Origin: Cryptomeria japonica
Lineage: Eukaryota > Streptophyta > Pinopsida > Cupressales > Cupressaceae
DNA length: 64,000 bases
Direction of reading: 5' to 3'
Assembly (NCBI RefSeq): GCF_030272615.1
Contig: NC_081414.1
Coordinates: 341,042,502 to 341,106,501 of the forward strand
Numbering within the stretch: position 1 is the stretch's first letter; every line of letters begins with the position of its first letter. Positions 35,137-46,897 of this stretch are shown in pieces. Below the pieces are notes generated by a model. The model had not been told where the DNA came from. It ran no database searches and saw nothing but the letters and a program-made list of their open reading frames with translations. A program made the position numbers and the translations under genes.

Positions 35137-37921
35137 ACAAGAATAACCTTAGGGATGATTTATTGGAAGAAGAAGCTTGATGAAAGGACTTAGCAAAAAT
35201 TTTGGGTTTTGATTTGATTTGAATTTGATGAAGTTGGATAATTGGTTGAATGATTGATTGGGTCCTTAGATTAGGAAAATAGTTGATTAATATTGCACCT
35301 TAGTCCTTGGATGAGGATTTTAGGTGGGGGATGTTGATGATGAAAACCAGAAACAAGGTAACAACCAAGTTGGGTGAAATTTAGACCTTAAAATGATGAT
35401 CACATGGTCTTTTTCTACTAAGGATTGACTAATGATCCTAAGAAAAATAAATACGTGGGATTTGGAGTCTTGATCAACTCAAAGGCAAAGGGTACTTAGG
35501 GGAGATTCTTTTTCAAGAACAAGAGCCAAATGATTAATTGATTAAAGATGAGGTCTAAATAAAACTTCACAAGGTACAAAACCTTAGAGTGAGGTTGATT
35601 TGATTTGGATGATTGAAGGATTGTTAGATTGATTGATGTGCTAAGTCCTTTAAAAAAAGGTGGATGATGAAAGATCAAAGAGGGATGATAGTGATGACTA
35701 GAAGAAAGTGGTGACTAGGTTATTCTTGGGATGGAAATGACTCAATAAGTAATAGGTAAGGATGATAAATTATATGGAGGGATACGACTACCCTAATTTT
35801 GATGATAGTTGGTATTGAAAGACAAGCTTGATCCTTGGTGTAGAGCGTGGACTCTTAGTTCATCACTAGCATCAAACTCATTGCTATGACCATGAGTGTA
35901 ATTGTAATATCAATGCAAGAAGGTCCAATGTTTGAGTAAGAGTTTGTGATTGGAGTACAAAACATTTCGACGTCTAATGAGTTGTGCTTGGGTGAGCTTC
36001 TTCTTCTTGACTTGACGATGGATAGACTTCTTGGGATGCTTGTACAACTTAGGCTTATGGAACATGAGGTGGAAATGAGGTAGACTAGACTTTGGGCTTT
36101 GTTTCTACAAGTGCAAAATTTGGGATTTGGAATGTTTGTCAAATGTGGGGAAATGAAGAAGTCATTTGTCAACCTACTCTTGGCAAGAAAACATCAATCA
36201 TAGAAAACACAATGGCCAAGTGTACCACCCAATAATGAGTGTGCAAGTGATGGGTGGCCTAGATTATCCCAAATTGAATTCACGGATATAGCACAAATGA
36301 GAATTCTTGAAGACAACACAGCCTAGGCTAGAAAGTGGAAACCACTTGATAGGCCCCTCACATAAGCAATACCTCATTCAGGAGGATAAAAAGAGATTTT
36401 GGTAGCATTTTCTCCACTCCATGACACTCACTTCTTTGGCATACCAGATTCTCTTACCCCAAAGATCCAAGAATCTATTACATGGGGAATTTATGTCTCA
36501 TCCTGAGTAGATACATGAGGAGTAACTTCAAGGTACGATCTGCATCCCCTACACTATCAAATGTAGGATTTGGGCTACCAATGCTAGTGTCTAGTAATAT
36601 TCCAACAGGTCTAGACTGACCATGGATTCTACTAGGAAAGCCACTTAAGTCTCTACTTAAGCTTATGGGTGCAGGGAAGGCCCCCACATATGTCGAATTC
36701 ACTCAACACCTCAGTCGTGCGCCTATATTTTTTTTATAGTGGCTTGAAAACACACCACTCGGGATTACACCAAGAGATTCGATATCCCCTACGTGTCCCA
36801 ATTCGAGATACTCTTGTGGGGTGATGAAATCCCCAATCAAGAAATACCCCTCAGCTACTAAAATGAAAAAGAAGGTGTTGTTGGTCACTTGTTCTCTTAC
36901 ACCCACGATCCACGAAGGCGAGGGGAGAGGATACTAGAGTGCAATGATGGGTCCACCCAACACTAAGTGTGCAAGTGCACAAAACACATAAAACACTTGT
37001 TCATTTTAGTCCCACATGAATAGGGTTTTCTATCTAAAGCACAAAATAAAACTAAACTAGAGGGAAAAATGAGCCTTCGACATGCATGTTCTAAGAAAAT
37101 AGATTAGTAGTTTAATTTTGGCCTTGGAAAAATGAAAAAGTCCCTGCAAAACTCAAAGATTAATTAGTAACTAAAAGCCCCTAAGGATACAACGCAGGTC
37201 CTGATCCATAGGTGGACGCTTTGCAGTGCTTGCACAAGCATTGAAGTGAGTTTGTGGCCCTAAAAACATAAACAACGGGAAATTAAGATTTTAAAAAAAA
37301 TTAAAAAAAAAATTAACTTAAGTATACCTGATGGACTTGCTGATATATATCGTAGGCATTGAATTGTGTGCATAGGCGCCAAATGAAAGAAAACTAAAAC
37401 TAACGGTTAGCCGAATTTTGAAATTTTAAAATTTAGAAAGTGGTGGATTTTTGGGTTTAACACAGGTGTTGATTCGCCTGCATAGGCACTGATTCGCTTG
37501 TAAACTCGAAAAATTGAACTAATCACTTAAAATTGATAAAAAAATAGAATATAAACCTATCCTAAAATTATTTTCGAGTTCTTTTTGGGTTCTTTTTAGG
37601 TACTTTTTACTATTTTTTTTTGTGATTTTTGTGTGATTTTTGATTAATACAAGACTTAAAATTGAAAATTTAAGCTTAAAAACTAAGCGTCAAAAGACAC
37701 TAGGGTGGACAAGCTAAAACAAGGGCGGATGCGCTAATCTGCAGAACATGCAAAAATTGGTGGTCAGAAAATTGAAATTTCAAATCAGAGGCATTGATTT
37801 GTTGCGAACATGCTGAAGCAGTGGGTCAGACGCGCTGAAGTGGAAACTTGCAAGCTAAAAACACTAAAAACACACAAATGTTAGAAAATAGGGACGTGGG
37901 TCCCACCAAGAATGCCAAAAA
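35137..37921 (-). other. Leader (5' untranslated region) of the gypsy element
   Basis: About 2.8 kb lies between the 5' LTR and gag. Two adjacent minus-strand frames, 36906-36703 (starting MGVREQVTNNTFFFILVAEG) and 36702-36478, sit in its middle. They match nothing I recognise and could be remnants of an extra ORF upstream of gag, as some Ogre-type elements have, or chance. The part nearest the LTR (37260-37900) is AT-rich and non-coding. Confidence 0.5.
37900..37917 (-). other. Primer-binding-site-like sequence of the gypsy element
   Basis: The minus strand after the LTR end reads tttttggcattcttggtggg. The start TGG and spacing fit a primer site, but the tRNA cannot be named because the sequence is degenerate. 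Confidence 0.45.
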
Positions 37922-39199
37922 TGAAGAGAGGAAAAACAACAAAGCAAGATTCAATGATTATATTTAAATAAATCATTCAAAACATAAAACAAAACCATTT
38001 ATATCTCGTTATTTTTACCTTGTCCTTCGGATTGGGCTTGATGAAGTGAAGATACACCCTTGTGCTCCACTTGTTTGTATTTTCCCTTCTTGATTGGTGT
38101 GGATTTCTCTCCAAGATGCACAACAAAGATAAAAGGGATAGAGTGATAGGTGGCTAAGTGATGGGTATGGACTCTAAGTGGATAATTGACTATAATGGTG
38201 ATGCTCTTGATGGATTGCTAAAGCTAAAATGACAATATGAGATTACATGACTTGGAGATGGAAAATAAAGGGGAGGAGACCCCAATTTATAGATTTGAGA
38301 GAGGATGAATGGACGTCAAGATTGAATAGAAATGGAGGGTTGAGATTGAAGGAGGGGGAGCACATATTGGATTGAGAGGACATGAGGTGACAAGTGTGGG
38401 GACTAAGAGATTTTCCATAAAGGAATTTATTGTCTCCACACTCCACAATGTACATGGGGAAGATATCCCCAAGTACATTGGGAGAATAAAAGAATAAATT
38501 AAAAATTCCTTGGGGGATGGATGGGGAATTAAAAATTCCTAAATAATGAAATGCATGGGGAAAGGGAATGATAAAAAGAATTTAAAATTTCCTTGGGAAG
38601 GTGAGAGGCATGGGGGAGTGCGAGGTTTTTTGAAATCCTTGAAATGACCCAATTGGGTGCATTTAAGGTGGAAGGTGAGGAGGGGACAAGTGGATTTAGT
38701 CATAAATGGCTATGAGTTGACTTGGTGGCTAATCATGGGGATTAACCACTAGCAAATGATTAAAAAGGTGATTAGGTGAGATAATGAGAGATTAGGGGAC
38801 AAGTGGGATTTTTAGGACGATTTGACAAGAGGAGAGAGAATGAGGGGGAATTTAAAATTGAAGAATAATGTTAAACATGATTATGAGGGATTCTAGAAGA
38901 AATAATTAAGGTAATGGAGGATTTAAAAAAGTAATTTGTAGGAATCACTTGATTTAGCTAGTTAATTTAGATTAATTAACTAAGGGGATTTTAGAAGAAA
39001 TAGACAATTAGATAACCTTAGAAGAATATGGAATAATTGATTTATCAATTATTTGGACTATAGTGACAAGATTAATTAAATTTAATTAATACTAAGAAGA
39101 ATAAAGACTAGCATAATTAAATAAATTAATTATGTAGAAAGGATAAAATTAATGAAATTTTAAATAAATATTTAATTTAATTAATTTTGGACGTCTACA
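37922..39199 (-). repeat. 5' LTR of the gypsy element
   Basis: The counterpart of 16276-17514: same ends, 1278 bp against 1239 bp, followed outside by the target duplication gatgt (39200-39204). Confidence 0.93.
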
Positions 39200-39390
39200 G
39201 ATGTGATTGTCTTCCACTAAATATTGTAACTATGATCCTTCTATGTTGTGTAATGTGTTTTCTTAATTTTTTATTGAGTTAAATATGGTTGATGTATTAT
39301 GTTTCCCTTTAAGAAAAAACAAATTGTTATGTATTTGAGGTATTAGTTGTTATTACTATGGGATTCCCTGGTGGGGCGTTACACGATTAG

Positions 39391-39780
39391 GACAAAAATG
39401 ATAGCATGACTAGAGAAAGAATCTAGTCACCTCTTGTAGATTCAATTTTGTTCAATGTTGTAAAGGAGAAAATTACACAGGACTTTTGGACCAAGCTTGA
39501 AAATATATATGAGACCAAATCATTGGCAAAAGATATTATATTATAAAAATAGCTATATAATTTGAGGATGCATTAAAATTCATTAGTCATCGATCATATG
39601 AATGATTTCAACTCATTGTCAAGAAAGTTGGCTTTAGTAGGGGTGAAGATGAAAGAAGAGGATAAGGAAACAACATTGGTGTGCCTATTGTTTGAAACTT
39701 AAGATCAACTAGTTATGGCTCTTACTTATGGATAAAAATTGGAGAATATAATTGAAGAGATAACAAGAAATAAATAAAGA
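39391..39780 (+). pseudogene. Short copia gag fragment
   Basis: The plus strand encodes FWTKLENIYETKSLAKDII, VIDHMNDFNSLSRKLALVGV and KMKEEDKETTLVCLLFE, the capsid part of a copia gag (UBN2-like) with several stops. No LTR or pol was found next to it. It is a relic in the DNA into which the gypsy element inserted. The upstream edge is not sharp. Confidence 0.75.
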
Positions 39781-40265
39781 TATATTTATTAAATTTATTT
39801 GGAAGAAATAGGATAAAATGGGGAAATTATATAAATAGAATAATTTAATAAATTAATTACCTTAGGCTAGGACGTAGGAAAATAGAATAAAACAGGTTAG
39901 GATAATAGTAAAAATAAAGAATATTGATTAGATAATAAAATATTATTTAATTAATATAGAGGATTATGAATAAATGAATTAGAGGTAAATTTGCCAAATG
40001 TAAATGGTCAAATTTAGGCGTATACAATAAATTTTTATGTAATTTTGTTTACATATAAAAATTCAATATTATGATTTATAAATGTAAAACTCAAAATAAT
40101 TGCTAAAAAACTTACCACCCTTTAATTCTTATTGTAACGATGCAAGTTAAGTAAACTATATTATAAGCAAGTGGTAATATCAATTAATATACATGAGTAG
40201 ATATGATTTGTATTAATAATTTATTCACATTTAGTTTTGTCAAATATTATTTGGACTCTTCATCA
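39781..40265. other. AT-rich DNA, no gene
   Basis: Non-coding AT-rich sequence between the copia relic and the first duplicated unit. Nothing recognised. Confidence 0.5.
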
Positions 40266-42180
40266 TATAATTAAATATAGTATTTTGAATTCTATAACCT
40301 CTTAAAAATTATGCAAATGAAAAGTTTAGAACAATGACATGAAAGAAGAAAACAAGTAGAAAAGACAAAATTATGTTATAGGATTCAAGATACCTTACAA
40401 GCGTGAAAAAAAATCTTATATAAGAACAAAAATCAAATAGAGAGAAAAGATGCTCATTGATCAATTAAGAATCGGCTTTCCATAGTCTCACATATGAAAT
40501 ATCAAGATGGATGACATCCAAAGCGAAAAAAAAGTATGTACCTTTTACATCATAGATAGTAAAAAATATATAAAATCATATTTGAATGCCTAAGATATAA
40601 AAAATATCAAATTAAATATATAAAAACATAAAAAATTAACTCATAATAAAAATAAAAAGCCAAAAACACCACTTTATTCATTCTCGTGAATGATTGTAAC
40701 AAGCAGTTCAATGGAGGGTCCCATAAACCATTTTATTCTGGTGAATGTAGGTAATAAAAGACAATATTCACTTAAAAATATCTTTCGAGAACGTTCCTGG
40801 AAATCGAGTGCCATTTGATTAGTGCGCAAAAGAAACAAGTTAGGATTCCTTGCTTTTCCTAGTGCCGTATTAGTGCGGACAGAAATGAAGACCAAACAAG
40901 TTAGGATTCCTTGCTTTTCCTTTTACATTGCTTTGACCCTTATCTCCAAAATGTCTCGTCACCCAAGGGAGCACTAACGAAATTCTTAATAAGGTCAAAG
41001 GAATATTAAATTTATAATCTAGATTAAAGTCTAAAGGAATATTTTTATTAATATATTTTAGATTTTAAATTGAAAAGTGAAAGAGAAGGGGCACAGCTAT
41101 TTAGTCAATTATTTGGTGTTATTTTTTTGTTTATTCTAGATTAATAGGATAAATTTATTTACTATCATATATATGTGAATATTAAAAAAGATACTATATA
41201 TATAATTTCTTTATTTTTAATATTTCAAATTTATAAACGAGAGTTAATTTATTAGATTTTATAAAATAAATAATAGAATGATTATATGAATGCATGCACT
41301 ATTTTTTATCACAATTCTATTTATTATTTTGTAAAATAATTTATTCAATATTTATAGGTCACAAGGTTTATGTTGTGGTAGTTTTGATCCTAAAATTTAT
41401 CTTATGTTATAAAATAATTGTCAATATTTTAGATTGTTGTTAGTTTCTTTTTTAAATAGCTCTTAGTATAGATATATTAGCCTAATATGTGCCTTGGTTG
41501 CAATAGATATGCAATGTAATTTTTTTTATTAAATTTTTAATAGGTTTTCATTATGCTACTCCAACTTCACATTTCTTATTAGTTTAAAACCATATGAGTT
41601 TTGAATGGGATGATTTGTGAGCAAATGGACATATTATTCATGCGTGCATAAAAATTTCAATACAGTGATTAAAGCTTGCCCTATCCTCTCATATCAATCA
41701 TTAATCTCAATATTATCTCATATTATATCACAACTCTTGTCAACTTTCGATGGCTATTAAATGTACCCTCTCAAAATCGTATCTCATACTATTTGATATT
41801 CATAAAATTTTGATTGATTTTATTCACCATCATTTTATAAGTTTCAAGTCACTTTTCCTTCTCTTTGATGATTTTCATTTGTGGTTCTAGCAATAATATT
41901 GAGGCAACTATAAGATAATGTTGCTTCTTAGTTAGACCTTATAATTATTGAAGATGTTTATTGCTTGTGTTCATAAAAAACCCTTCTGAGTTGGTTCGAA
42001 TTGTAAAATCAACCAATTTTTTTAACGTTAGGTTTATTTTGGATTTTTTAATATTTATAAACCTTATACAATATTAATAAAATTAATATATAATAGTCTA
42101 ATAAATAAATTAATATTGATAATTTTAAAAAAAATTAATTAACATTCATAAATATCTTTTTATTATTATTAAGAGTTTTA
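40266..42180 (+). repeat. Segmental duplication unit 1, first part
   Basis: This stretch aligns over its length with 49824-52030 (unit 2). Shared landmarks are the aaattatgttataggattcaag block near 40365, ggagggtcccataaacca at about 40711, gttcctggaaatcgagtg near 40791 and the run into cataaatatctttttattatt. Neither copy has a convincing gene. A 26-bp segment (aacaagttaggattccttgc and on) is tandemly repeated inside this copy near 40836 and 40892. Confidence 0.85.
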
Positions 42181-42362
42181 AACTAAAAGGGTGATCGTAC
42201 AGATTTGTGTCGCACTTTAGGCTAACAATGCCTATTCCGACCGGAAGGGTTCTGGTCGGAACGCTTCTAGCCAAACTGATTTGGCCCGATTTGGCAGCCA
42301 TGTTGCGCTTGCGTGGCAAGGGCTTTCCAGTCGGAAAGGTTTCAACCGGAAAGCCTTTGCCC

Positions 42363-42370
42363 TATATAAG
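42363..42370 (+). promoter_or_regulatory. TATA box inside the subterminal repeat region
   Basis: tatataag occurs in the context gccctatataagagtcg, followed about 100 bp later by a splice-donor-like ggtggtaagtacc at 42466-42478. It probably drives the element's own transcript; the first exon would be about 42395-42470. Confidence 0.5.
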
Positions 42371-42609
42371 AGTCGAAATCTGCCCAAGCCCCTCATTTTG
42401 CATTGAGCGGCTTGGAGTTAAGCAGGAGGGCGCAAAAAATCACAAAGATCGGTCGGAAGCATTTTGGTGGTAAGTACCTTTTTTTTTTTTGAAATGTATC
42501 TATTTCAACATATTAATTTATATTATTTGTTTCTTAAATAGTTTTTTTTAAGTTTTTAAAAAATATATATATTTTTTGTATATATTCTATCATATTAGTT
42601 TAGAATATT

Positions 42610-42900
42610 AGAAAATAAATACACACATACTTATGTAAATACATACACATACATACATACAATCCTACATACATACGTACACATACATACATACACATAC
42701 ATACAAACCTACATACAAACATACACAAACATACATACCTACCTACATACATACATACATGCATGCATACATACATACATACATACATATAAAATAATTA
42801 TATGTACACCTTAGGACATACACATACATACCTATGTCTACATACATACATACACACATACATGTACATACACATACATAAATACATGTGTGCATACATA
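42610..42900. repeat. (CATA)n-type microsatellite
   Basis: Imperfect tetranucleotide run of catacata and tacacata steps on the plus strand. Complementary tatgtatg steps lie at 43090-43130 beyond the hairpin. Confidence 0.9.
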
Positions 42901-43165
42901 CATAAATACACATAAAATAATTATATACGCCTTAGGACATACATACACCTCAGGACATGCTATCAGGGGTTGTGTGTAGTCCTGAGGGGTCTCACACATA
43001 CGTGTGTGACCCCTCAGGACCACACATGACCCCTGATAGCATGTTCTGAGGTGTACGTGTGTGACCCCTCAAGACCCCTGATAGCATGTCCTGAGGTGTA
43101 TGCATGTATGTATGTATGTGTATGTATACATGCTAAGGAGTATATAATTATTTTATATGACCCCT
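42901..43165. repeat. Large imperfect inverted repeat
   Basis: The left arm acacctcaggacatgctatc at about 42946 is the reverse complement of gatagcatgtcctgaggtgt at about 43080, and also of a second copy near 43036 with one mismatch. The pairing extends outward through the tetranucleotide runs and ataaaataattatata (42912) against tatataattattttat (43141). Confidence 0.85.
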
Positions 43166-43980
43166 TAAGACCACTATAGGCCCCTTGCTACACATGTGCA
43201 CCCCTTAGGACCTATTATGACCACATAAGACCAAATAGTGTCGCAAGGGGTCATATGTGGTCCTAAGGGATCACGCATGTGTTAGAACACATGTGTGACC
43301 CCTTAGGACCACTTAAGGCCCCTTGCGACACATGTGCACCCCTTAGGACCTATTAGGACCACAAAAGACCAAATGGTGTCGCAAGGGGTCTTATGTGGTC
43401 CTAAGGGGTCATGCATGTGTTCTAACACATCCGTGACCCCTTAGGACCACTTAAGGCCCCTTGTGACACATGTGCACCCCTTAGGACCTATTAGGACCAC
43501 ATAAGACCAAATGGTGTCGCAAGCTGTCATATGTGGTCCTAAGGGGTCATGCATGTGTTAGAACACATGTGTGACCCCTTAGGACCACTTAAGGCCCCTT
43601 GCGACACATGTGTACCCCTTAGGGCCTATTATGACCACAAAAGACCAAATGGTGTTGCAAGGGGTCATATGTGGTCCTAAGGGGCCACACATGTGTTAGA
43701 ACACATGTGTAACCCCTTAGGACCACTTAAGGCCCCTTGAGACACATGTGCACCCCTTAGGACCTATTAGGACCACATAAGACCAAATGGTGTTGCAAGG
43801 GGTCATATGTGGTCCTAAGGGGTCACACATGTGTTCTAACACATGCATGACCCCTTAGGACCACTTAAGGCCCCTTGCGACACATGTACATCCCTTAGGA
43901 CCTATTAGGACCACATAGGACCAAATGGTGTTGCAAGGGGTCTTATGTGGTCCTAAGGGGTCACGCATGTGTTAGAACAA
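43159..43980. repeat. 138-bp tandem array, six copies, each unit a hairpin
   Basis: Units start with gaccccttaggaccactt or close variants at 43159, 43297, 43435, 43573, 43711 and 43849, exactly 138 bp apart. Within each unit the first about 35 bp (ending gccccttgcgacac) are the imperfect reverse complement of a segment about 50 bp later (starting gtgtcgcaaggggtc). The unit junction (acatgtgttagaacacatgt) is also palindromic. Confidence 0.95.
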
Positions 43981-44028
43981 AATGTATATATATATATATA
44001 TATCCAACAAAATGTGTGCATTGTCTAG

Positions 44029-44690
44029 GATGAGGGAGCATTGCGTAGGATGATCCATTCATCCTGCAAACGTTCTAGAGTCTAGCATGCACACGATGAG
44101 GTGTTAGAGACCTTGAGGTATGTTTATCTACAACCATGTGTACATGTACATGTTCAAGTAGATTAGATTTAAATAATAATGAATGTTTAAATAATGTACA
44201 TTTTCAAGTTCATGTGTAATTTATATTGCAGGCACAGGGGGCGATGTTTGAGGATTTGCACATTGCCATCGACCCTATTCATCATGAGACACAGGTACAT
44301 ACATTATAACTTTAAATTAATTGAATATTAAATATTTAAGTTCTATTTTTAAAGGGTTAGTTTGCAAGTTATAAATATATGTGTACACATGTATATCTAA
44401 CAAAATTTCAACATTGCAGGATGCACCACTATCACATAGGTTGAGCTCCTCATCACATAGACGTCCTAGAATCCTGCATGCACATGGTGGTGATGTTAGA
44501 GACTCTTCAAAGGTATGTTTTTCTACGTACAAATGCTCATAATCTATGTTACTTAAAAAAAAATTACTCTAGTACATTTAAATTAAATGTTTAATGTATA
44601 ATTTTATGCATGCATACTCTATTGCAAGTGCATGGATTGGGACATGCTTCAGGATAGGGCCCCGAGTGACCCATTCTTTATATATATCTG
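44029..44690 (+). pseudogene. Duplicated mini-exon pairs of an unidentified transposon gene
   Basis: Three short segments are bounded by good splice sites: 44029-44117 (tctag before, gtatgt after), 44232-44294 (attgcag before, gtacat after) and 44420-44512 (attgcag before, gtatgt after). A fourth likely starts near 44628. The 44029 and 44420 exons are similar (cattcatcctgcaaacgttc against ctcatcacatagacgtcc), and so are the second and fourth, so an exon pair was tandemly duplicated. Encoded stretches such as MFEDLHIAIDPIHHETQ match nothing I know. Real splicing is not shown. Confidence 0.4.
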
Positions 44691-45720
44691 TGTGTGTGCA
44701 TGTGCATACATTTTATAGACGTTGCATATATATTTGTACATGTGTACTAGACATTTCATACATGTGTATTGTACACATTTCATATGAGTATGTGTACTAG
44801 ATATTTATTTTTCATATTTCATGTGTGTGTGTGTGTGTATGTGTTAGATAGATCTACATTTCATACTACTTTGTACGTTTATATATGGATAGATTACGTT
44901 TTTGAAAGTTAAGTGTTTAAATGATAGAATCTCTAAGTCATTTGAATTTAGTTAAGTGTTCTAGTTAATTGTACATATGTATGTGAAAGTTAAGTGTTTA
45001 TGTCTATTTTAACTTTGTTTAGTGTTAAAAAAATTTAGTCATTAAAATTTAATTTAGTTGTTCATTTTAGTTAAGTGTTTATGTACATGTTTAATGAACT
45101 TACTTCAAAAATTTAATATCCCCTTCAATCCCCTTAAAAATCCCCTTAAGACCACTTAAAACACCTTAGGACAACATAATTAGATGAATCCAAACAACAT
45201 AATTAAATGAAACAATATATGTGTAAATATAAATGAAATGAAAGGGTAGACACCTTCTGAAAAAAATTCAAAATCTTCGCCCCTTTACAAAATTAGAATA
45301 TTCGCCCCTTTATAATCTTCCTACTTGCTCCAAAATGCCACTTTATTTGAAAAAAAAAAAGGTTTTTTTTTGCAAAAATAACTCTTATTATTTTCGCACT
45401 TGATTGATTTGTTTTTTTTAATGGAAAAAATAATTCTTTTTTATATGTGGTTCAAGTGACCGATCACTTGTACGATCGGTCGCGTCAGCCCTCACAGTTT
45501 CGGCCGTAAGGGTTCCGACTGGAACTATTTTGAATAGTTCCGGCTGGAAGCAAATCTGGCCAGAACGACTTATGTGGAATGCCAAGTGGCGGCCACATCA
45601 ACAAAAATGATGATTTTATCAAGCTTGTCACTTCTGCAACAAAATTCAATAGGTAAATTAAACTTATTAAAAAAATTTAAAATACCCTTTTTTAGAGATC
45701 GAAGTGACGATTCTACTCAT

Positions 45721-46400
45721 ATAATTCTTTTAATGTTTTGATTACATTTAATATATAAAAAATTAAAAAATAGTACAACTAGGTATTCTTTTGTTCGATA
45801 TGAGACTGCTTTGAAAAACAAAAAAAATATCAAATCACTTCAAAAAAAATATGGTTCACTAGAAGAGAGAGACTTCTCCAAAAGGGTATTTTTAGTTTTT
45901 GGATTATCATAAATTGAATAGGCAAATTGTGGTGGGAGACAAAAACTGTCAAATTCTGGTGTATTCGATTTCCGAATGCTATTACAAAGAAAATATACAT
46001 CAATTTTTTTAATTTTTTTTCATGCACTATATAAATATGTGATCTATAACTGATATCAAAATGAGAAAAAAAGTTGATTTACATTTACTTTTGAGGTGGG
46101 AACCAAATCCCCTATTTTTTAGCAATAAAAAAATGGACTTTAAAGCTAAAAAAAACATATAAATTATTGACAATTTTTTTTCAAAAAATAGTAGACTTAA
46201 ACTTCAACAAATTTTACACATTTCATCAGTTTACATCATCTTCAAATTCGAAATGCAAATGACACTTTATGGCGACAAAATTGAACAGTTATTGTTGTGT
46301 TAGCCTTTTCCTTTGTAAAAGTGTGACACAGGTTTGTACTTTTACCCAAAATGGGGGTAAAAATTTATTCAAAGCAAAAGAAATACAAAGAAAGGGCTTT
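45721..46400. other. AT-rich DNA, no gene
   Basis: Non-coding with many A/T runs. Nothing recognised. Confidence 0.5.
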
Positions 46401-46401
46401 A

Positions 46402-46897
46402 CACAACCCTGTCAAGATCCACTAGGTGGTCCAACTTTTGAGACAAATCTAGAGGTAATTGACCCCTATCCACAATGTTCCAATTTTGCACATGATCAGA
46501 GGCCCATTCGGCCAAGCAATTCGCAACTCCGTTCCATTCTCTGGGAATATGAGTGAAAGAAATAGAATCCAAAGAAGTGCACAAATTGAAAATTTGTTTA
46601 ACAATCAAAGCTAAATGCCAACTAACATTTGTAAAAGTCTGTTTATTCAACAAATTCACCACCACCTGGGAATCAAACTCACAAATTATCCTTCTACACC
46701 CAAGCTGGCAACCATGTTTCATGACATATAAAATAGAAAGATCCGCCATCAAATTGTTAGTATGAAGACCTTGATAAACAAAAAAGATAAACAAAACAGT
46801 GTCAAAACTATCCCGACCAACTCCACATGACCTGGGTTCCCCAAGAAGAACCATCCATGTTGAGTTTCAAAACCCCCTGAGGAGGGGGGAACCAACT
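46402..46897 (-). pseudogene. RNase H-like domain fragment (plant LINE or related RVT_3 type)
   Basis: The minus strand reads FPPPQGVLKLNMDGSS, with the first catalytic Asp, then after a frameshift NNLMADLSILYVMKHGCQLG, CRRIICEFDSQVVVNLLNK with another Asp, and FTHIPREWNGVANCLAEWA. This is the RNase H-like domain often found as the last part of plant L1-type pol ORFs and in related host-genome relics. The Glu expected in the first helix is Asp in MADLS. It is cut exactly by an LTR at 46898. Confidence 0.8.

Larger units (their letters stand above)
16276..39199 (-). mobile_element. Full-length Ty3/gypsy (Tat-like) retrotransposon with antisense cargo ORF, containing a nested copia
   Basis: Two long direct repeats (16276-17514 and 37922-39199) bound the element, and the 5-bp duplication gatgt lies at both outer edges (16271-16275 and 39200-39204). 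On the minus strand the order is 5' LTR, about 2.8-kb leader, gag, protease, RT, RNase H, a second RNase H, integrase, long 3' region with a 76-bp tandem array and an oppositely oriented plant-mobile-domain ORF, polypurine tract and 3' LTR. Two RNase H domains are known from the Tat/Ogre/Retand group. Total length is 22.9 kb, or about 18 kb without the nested copia. The LTRs differ by roughly 8 percent by eye, so the insertion is old. Confidence 0.9.
42183..45720 (+). mobile_element. Putative DNA transposon (CACTA-like?) with inverted subterminal motifs
   Basis: The left 200 bp carries several copies of a motif around (c/t)cggaa in one orientation (gaccggaag, ggtcggaac, cagtcggaaa, aaccggaaa). 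The right end (45490-45580) carries the same motif in the opposite orientation (ttccgactgg, ttccggctgg, tctggccagaac). GC-rich subterminal repeats facing inward are known from CACTA/Spm elements. Between them lie a TATA promoter, a donor-like gtaagt, a tandem hairpin array and small exons. I could not fix terminal repeats or a target duplication, and no transposase domain was recognised; ends and class are tentative. Confidence 0.4.

Noticed and set aside
42230-42480. CACTA terminal inverted repeat starting at cactttagg (42212)
   Set aside because: The right end offers only cacttcgatc on the reverse strand near 45714, matching for five bases, and no equal 3-bp flank was found.
43159-43980. 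Regularly spaced repeats as a CRISPR array
   Set aside because: Eukaryotic context, whole 138-bp unit repeats without unique spacers, and no cas genes.
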